DNA of 64,000 nt from Stenotrophomonas_A sp035629025 (GTDB lineage Bacteria > Pseudomonadota > Gammaproteobacteria > Xanthomonadales > Xanthomonadaceae): assembly GCA_035629025.1 (NCBI GenBank), contig DASPIU010000051.1, positions 1 to 64,000 of the forward strand. Reading direction: 5' to 3'. Numbering within the stretch: the stretch's first letter is position 1; each line of letters opens with the position of its first letter. Below the pieces are notes generated by a model that worked only from the letters and a program-made list of their open reading frames with translations, made no database searches and was not told the origin of the DNA. This document shows positions 60,345 to 64,000 of the stretch, in pieces. The position numbers and the translations under genes were made by a program.

Positions 60345-60935
60345 TCACTCCGCGCCCGGCTTCTTCGCCGGCGACTGGTTGGATGGTTTCTTGTTGCCCT
60401 GGCCCGTCTTCTTCGGGCCCGGCTTGTTCGGTTTCTGCGGGGCCAGCCCCAGGGCGGCCCAGTCCGGCAGAATGCGTGCCTTGTCGATGTTGTCGAAGTC
60501 CACGGCGAACTCGGCGCCGTCCACGTCGAACACCACCTGCCCGGCCGCCGCGTCCACCCGCACGATCGCGCCCTGCAGGCGGCGGCGGTTGTGCTGCGGC
60601 AGCTTCAGCCCGACCTTGGCCGACTCGCCGACATGGCGGGCGAACTGGTCCAGGGTGAACAGCGGGCGGTCCACGCCCGGCGAGGACACTTCCAGGGTGT
60701 AGTTGCCGCTGATCGGGTCCTCGACGTCGAGCTGGGCCGAGACCTCGCGGCTGACGCGCTCGCAATCGTCAATGTTGACGATGCGCTCGGGCTGCTCGGC
60801 CAGCGGCACATCGATGTACAGCCGCAGCGTTGCTCCGCCGGGAGCCGGGAGGTACTCGGCGCCCAGCAGTTCGAGCCCCAGCGCCTCCACGGTGGGTGCC
60901 AGCAGTTCGGCGATTTCAGTAGCCTTGTCGCTCAC
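60345..60935 (-). CDS. rimP: Ribosome maturation factor RimP
   Basis: Needed for 30S assembly. 196 residues with GLELLGAEYLPAPGGATLRL, CERVSREVSAQLDVEDPI, YTLEVSSPGVDRPL (the family signature) and a C-terminal Lys/Pro-rich tail. The start is GTG at 60933-60935 with GAGGGC five bases upstream; the frame stays open far upstream, but that part covers the leader and terminator hairpin. First gene of the rimP-nusA-infB-rbfA-truB-rpsO-pnp operon. Confidence 0.96.
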   Translation of the reverse strand: MSDKATEIAELLAPTVEALGLELLGAEYLPAPGGATLRLYIDVPLAEQPERIVNIDDCERVSREVSAQLDVEDPISGNYTLEVSSPGVDRPLFTLDQFARHVGESAKVGLKLPQHNRRRLQGAIVRVDAAAGQVVFDVDGAEFAVDFDNIDKARILPDWAALGLAPQKPNKPGPKKTGQGNKKPSNQSPAKKPGAE

Positions 60936-60989
60936 AGCTGCCCTCGGTAAATGGGTACGGGCCCGGCAAAATCCAGCCCCGGGAAACAA

Positions 60990-61012
60990 CAAGGGGCCCA
61001 ACGGGCCCCTTG
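60990..61012 (-). terminator. Hairpin in the rimP operon leader (putative attenuator)
   Basis: CAAGGGGCCC/GGGCCCCTTG with a three-base loop, followed on the minus strand by TTGTTTCC. It lies between the promoter at 61180 and the rimP start, so it would sit in the 5' leader of the operon. The T tract is modest. The rest of the 314-base gap holds no gene or tRNA that I can see. Confidence 0.5.
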
Positions 61013-61179
61013 CGAGTGTGCCCGGCCTCTGGGGCCGGCGTGGCGGCGGGAACATGGCTGCCACGACTTCGGATCCAGCGACCCTGCCCTCTCGGGCCGG
61101 TCGGGGTCCGCCAACGGAAGCTGGGTCCCGGCCGCCGCCCATGGCGTTGGCCCTGAAACGCTTTCCGCAAGAGCCGGCT

Positions 61180-61208
61180 ATGTTACGTCCTGCCCCTGCC
61201 ACTGGCAA
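61180..61208 (-). promoter_or_regulatory. Promoter of the rimP-pnp operon
   Basis: On the minus strand TTGCCA, 17 bases, then TAACAT, giving a leader of about 240 bases before rimP. Confidence 0.6.
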
Positions 61209-61249
61209 CCCTGCGACCCGGCGCGCCGGGTCGGGCCACCGCTGCGGCC

Positions 61250-62572
61250 TCACAGTCCGGACGGGAATGTGTCGGGCATCCCGCCTGCCGCCGGGGCGCC
61301 TGCCACGTCCGCGGCCACCGCGCCGGTATGGTCGAACCAGACGTAGGCGTCGAACTGCCCGGCCAGGCGTACCTGGGCGTAATGGCTGTGCAGTTCACTG
61401 TGCGCCAGGTACAGCACGCCGATGAAACGCTGCAGCCGTTCCTCGGACAAGGCCTGGCGCAACGCTTCAGGCGCGCGATCGCGCAGGTCCAGCAGAAACT
61501 GCGGCACGCCCGTAGCGTGGCACAGGTGTTCGACGCTGCCCGGCCGCGACGGGCGCACCGCCTTGACCTCCATCGGCCCGTCCCAGCGGCTGGCAGCGGC
61601 GACGAAGCCGTCATGCGTACCGAAGCCGACCAGCGCTGCGGCCTTCCCCAGTTGCTGCCGGCACAGCTGGCCGATGTTCAGCTCGCCGCTGGCCCAGCCC
61701 ATCTCGGTGGCGCGCGCATCGCCGATATGCGAGTTGTGCGCCCACACCACCCCGCGCGACTGCGGGCCGTGCGCCTCGAGCAGCGCCATCAGCGTGTCGA
61801 ACATGTGGGTGTCGCGCAGGTTCCAGCTTTCCGCGCCGCCGTAGTACATGGTGCGGTAGTAGCGCTCCGCGGCGGCGACCAGGCGCGCGTTCTGCGCCGC
61901 GTCGAGAAAGGCCTCGCCCTGGCCGGGGCCGCCCTGCACGTAGGCCAGCTGTTGCGCCAGCAGGTCGCGGCACTGCTGCACCACGGCATGCTCGCACTTG
62001 CCGTACGCCGATTCCAGCACCGCCTGGCCGTAGTCGGCGGGCGCCGACTGCCACGGGCTCAGGCAACCGTAGCGCTGGCGTGCAATGGCGGCGGCCTGCG
62101 GGTCTACCTGATCCAGGTAGGCCAGCACCGCCCGCATCGAGCGCCCGAGGCTGTACAGGTCCAGGCCGTAGAAGCCGAGACCCCGGCCTCCCGTGCGTGC
62201 CGCGTTGTGCGCGCGCATCCACTCGGCCAGCGCCTGCACCTCGGTGTTGCGCCACATCCATTGCGGGAAGCGCTCGAAGGCGCCATCGGCCACGGGCTCG
62301 GCCTGCTGGCCCTGGGCATAGCGATGCAGGGACGCCGCATCCGGCCAGTCGGCCTCCACAGCGATGAAGTCAAAGTCGTGACGCTCGACCAGACGCCGCG
62401 TGATCGCCGCCCGCGCGCGGTAGAACTCGCGCGTGCCATGGGTGGATTCGCCCAGCAGCACGACGCGGCAGTCGGCAAAACGGTCGAAAGCCGCGGCGAA
62501 AGCGGCGTCGTCCAGGCACGGTAGCGGCTCCAACGCGTCGGTCAGCAGCGGCAGCGGGTCGATCGCGGCCAT
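61250..62572 (-). CDS. Erythromycin esterase (Ere)-like hydrolase
   Basis: 440 residues. The Ere-family motifs are LLGESTHGTREFY (with the catalytic-type Glu and His), FIAVEADWPD, GFYGLDLYSLG and VVWAHNSHIGDARATEMG. Relatives include true macrolide esterases, but many chromosomal members have unknown substrates, so antibiotic resistance cannot be assumed. The start ATG shares a base with the pcm stop (TGATG), indicating coupling to pcm. Confidence 0.88.
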   Translation of the reverse strand: MAAIDPLPLLTDALEPLPCLDDAAFAAAFDRFADCRVVLLGESTHGTREFYRARAAITRRLVERHDFDFIAVEADWPDAASLHRYAQGQQAEPVADGAFERFPQWMWRNTEVQALAEWMRAHNAARTGGRGLGFYGLDLYSLGRSMRAVLAYLDQVDPQAAAIARQRYGCLSPWQSAPADYGQAVLESAYGKCEHAVVQQCRDLLAQQLAYVQGGPGQGEAFLDAAQNARLVAAAERYYRTMYYGGAESWNLRDTHMFDTLMALLEAHGPQSRGVVWAHNSHIGDARATEMGWASGELNIGQLCRQQLGKAAALVGFGTHDGFVAAASRWDGPMEVKAVRPSRPGSVEHLCHATGVPQFLLDLRDRAPEALRQALSEERLQRFIGVLYLAHSELHSHYAQVRLAGQFDAYVWFDHTGAVAADVAGAPAAGGMPDTFPSGL

Positions 62573-63249
62573 CAGCAGCTCACCGCCGCATCCGCCTCAG
62601 GCCACCCCTGCTCGCCGATCAGCGGTACGAACACGACGCCGCCGAGATTCTCGGCCACGCAGACACCATCGCTGCGGGTGAACCGACACAGGCACTGCAG
62701 CGCGGCCTGCGCGCCGATCGGGATCACCGCGCGGCCACCCGGCGCCAGCTGTTCGCACAAGGCCGGCGGCAGGGCCGGCGCCGCGGCGGCCACCAGCACC
62801 GCGTCGTAGGGCGCGTTTGCGGGCCAGCCGATGCTGCCGTCGCCATGGTGGACCTGCACATGGCGATAGCCGAGGGCGACGAGCCGCTCGGCCGCGCCCT
62901 GGGCCAGCACCGCATGGCGCTCGACCGTATCGACGCGCCGTGCCAGCTCGGCCAGCACTGCGGCTGCATAGCCGGACCCGGTGCCCACTTCCAGGACCCG
63001 GTCTTCGGGACCGATCATCGCCGCCTGGGCCATCAACGCGACGATGTAAGGCTGCGAGATCGTCTGCCCGGCGCCGATCGGCAGCGGATGGTCCGCATAG
63101 GCCTCGGCCTCGTTGCCGGCTTCGACGAAGGCCTCGCGCGGCACCCGCGCCATGGCCTGCAACACGCGCGCATCGTGGATGTCGCGGCCACGCAGGTGCT
63201 GCGCGAGCATCTGCTCACGTGCGGCGTCGCGCGGCGGCATCGCGGCCAT
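62572..63249 (-). CDS. pcm: Protein-L-isoaspartate O-methyltransferase
   Basis: Repairs isoaspartyl residues in aged proteins using S-adenosylmethionine. 225 residues. GAGQTISQPYIVALM precedes the SAM-binding motif VLEVGTGSGYAAAVLA; GDGSIGWPANAPYDAVLVAA is the second signature. The ATG at 63249 is used; MPPRDAAREQ nine bases later is an alternative. The upstream CBS gene ends eight bases away. Confidence 0.95.
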   Translation of the reverse strand: MAAMPPRDAAREQMLAQHLRGRDIHDARVLQAMARVPREAFVEAGNEAEAYADHPLPIGAGQTISQPYIVALMAQAAMIGPEDRVLEVGTGSGYAAAVLAELARRVDTVERHAVLAQGAAERLVALGYRHVQVHHGDGSIGWPANAPYDAVLVAAAAPALPPALCEQLAPGGRAVIPIGAQAALQCLCRFTRSDGVCVAENLGGVVFVPLIGEQGWPEADAAVSC

Positions 63250-63257
63250 CGCGCGCC

Positions 63258-63668
63258 CTAGTGCGGGGTGGCCACGCCCTGCGCCATCACTGCCCCGGCA
63301 GAGGTGTCGGAATGGACCATGTTGGCGAGCGAGACCATGCCGACCAGGCGCTTGTGCGCATCCACCACCGGCAGGCGCCGCAATTCCAGGCTGGCCATGT
63401 TGCGGGCGATGGCCTGCACGTCGTCACTGGCGTAGCAATACTTGACCGCCGGTGACATGACATCGGCCACGTTGCGGGTATCGATGTCGCCTTCGGCCAC
63501 GGCGCGCACCACGATGTCGCGGTCGGTGAGCATGCCGACGAGGCGGTCGTTGTCACGCACCGGCAGGCTGCCGATGTTGAGCTTGCGCATGGCCTCCGCT
63601 GCCTCGCGCAGCGACTGGTCCGGGCGCACGGTGTGCACATCGCGGCTCATGATGCTTTCGATGATCAT
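63258..63668 (-). CDS. CBS-domain pair protein
   Basis: 136 residues made of two CBS motifs: IMSRDVHTVRPDQSLREAAE... GSLPVRDNDRLVGMLTDRDI (first) and VADVMSPAVKYCYASDDV... RRLPVVDAHKRLVGMVSLAN (second). Such stand-alone pairs bind adenosyl ligands and sense energy or redox state. The ATG at 63666-63668 follows GGAGAA. Probably co-transcribed with pcm and the Ere-like gene. Confidence 0.93.
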   Translation of the reverse strand: MIIESIMSRDVHTVRPDQSLREAAEAMRKLNIGSLPVRDNDRLVGMLTDRDIVVRAVAEGDIDTRNVADVMSPAVKYCYASDDVQAIARNMASLELRRLPVVDAHKRLVGMVSLANMVHSDTSAGAVMAQGVATPH

Positions 63669-63798
63669 CGCGGGTTCTCCTGCAACGGGAGACCGCAGCG
63701 TGCAGCGGCATGGATTTGCCGCCGATGAGCCCGGTGTGAGCGTGGCGCACACAACGTTGAAGATTTCAGTGAGGTGATCGCGATGCCAAGCCGCACAT

Positions 63799-63828
63799 AC
63801 GAAAACGGCGAATCCGTTTCCGGATTCG
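63799..63828 (-). terminator. Terminator after tRNA-fMet
   Basis: GGCGAATCCG/CGGATTCGCC stem with a four-base loop, followed on the minus strand by GTTTTCG. A run of seven or more T also follows on the plus side, so it may work in both directions. Confidence 0.8.
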
Positions 63829-63880
63829 CCGCTTCGTTTTTTTCTACTGCGAACCCATCGCGAACGACGGGATGCTTATG

Positions 63881-63957
63881 TGGTAGCGGGGGCAGGATTT
63901 GAACCTGCGACCTTCGGGTTATGAGCCCGACGAGCTGCCAGACTGCTCCACCCCGCA
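63881..63957 (-). tRNA. Initiator tRNA-fMet (anticodon CAT)
   Basis: 77 bases with CCA. The anticodon arm GGG-CTCATAA-CCC has the three G-C pairs diagnostic of initiators. Positions 1 and 72 read T and T, an unpaired end like the usual C1-A72 mismatch that allows formylation and excludes EF-Tu, though with different bases. Confidence 0.95.
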
Positions 63958-63970
63958 GCAGAGGAACGAG

Positions 63971-63999
63971 AGTATGACGATACAGGTGAACTATTGCAA
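63971..63999 (-). promoter_or_regulatory. Promoter of tRNA-fMet
   Basis: On the minus strand TTGCAA, 17 bases, then CATACT, 13 bases before the tRNA. Confidence 0.6.
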
Positions 64000-64000
64000 G

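Noticed and set aside
61250..62572. Calling the Ere-like gene a macrolide-resistance determinant
   Set aside because: Many chromosomal family members have unknown substrates; nothing here, such as a mobile context, supports resistance.

Overview
The window looks like a chromosomal segment of a high-GC (about two-thirds G+C in the core genes) member of the Xanthomonadaceae/Lysobacteraceae (Xanthomonas, Stenotrophomonas, Pseudoxanthomonas or Luteimonas type). The signs are two large TonB-dependent receptors, a maltodextrin locus of the Xanthomonas kind with an XgtA-like alpha-glucosidase (catalytic Asp201 and Glu270), a fimT-pilVWXY1E minor-pilin operon, the rimP-nusA-infB-rbfA-truB-rpsO-pnp operon, and short palindromic intergenic repeats of the sort common in this family. 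Genus cannot be fixed from the sequence alone.

Layout. 1-3.0 kb: translation genes rpmI (cut by the window edge), infC (rare AUC start) and thrS, all leftward; thrS is preceded by a short Thr-rich leader peptide and an intrinsic terminator that look like an attenuator. 3.2-19.6 kb: a maltodextrin-utilisation locus with a LacI-type regulator, a translationally coupled operon (six-hairpin glycosidase, MFS transporter, secreted GH13 amylase), a GH97 alpha-glucosidase, a TonB-dependent receptor and a cytoplasmic GH13 alpha-glucosidase. Three copies of one 14-bp operator-like palindrome precede the divergent pair, the receptor and the cytoplasmic glucosidase. A LysR/HxlR/MFS drug-efflux-like module sits between the receptor and the last glucosidase. 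19.6-23.9 kb: lower-GC accessory DNA ending at tRNA-Val, with a single-chain ABC-ATPase/TOPRIM protein resembling OLD/PARIS defence proteins, a decayed beta-propeller-like gene and an orphan membrane protein. 24.1-28.2 kb: uvrB, a stray FimT/GspH prepilin gene lacking its stop, a LysR regulator and a lipocalin-like gene.

28.2-32.1 kb: remnants of integrative elements at tRNA-Asn. A 48-bp copy of the tRNA 3' end lies at 29.5 kb, an integrase C-terminal fragment abuts the intact tRNA, and small orphan genes are separated by at least eight copies of a degenerate inverted repeat. 32.2-40.1 kb: type IV minor pilin operon with a divergent FimS/AlgZ-like sensor. 40.0-51.7 kb: ppnN, an Oar-like TonB receptor, marC, an SDR-like protein, grxD, sodB, purEK, a Trm112 protein, nadC and a DUF2272 protein. 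51.8-61.2 kb: pnp back to rimP with a recognisable promoter and leader. 61.2-64.0 kb: erythromycin-esterase-like gene, pcm, a CBS-domain protein and initiator tRNA-fMet.

How it works together: the outer-membrane receptor would import maltodextrins, periplasmic GH13, GH97 and six-hairpin enzymes would trim them, the MFS permease would move maltose inward and the GH13_23 enzyme would hydrolyse it, under one LacI-type repressor. The accessory stretches next to tRNA-Val and tRNA-Asn are the places where undescribed biology is most likely. All assignments come from reading the sequence; no database search was run.
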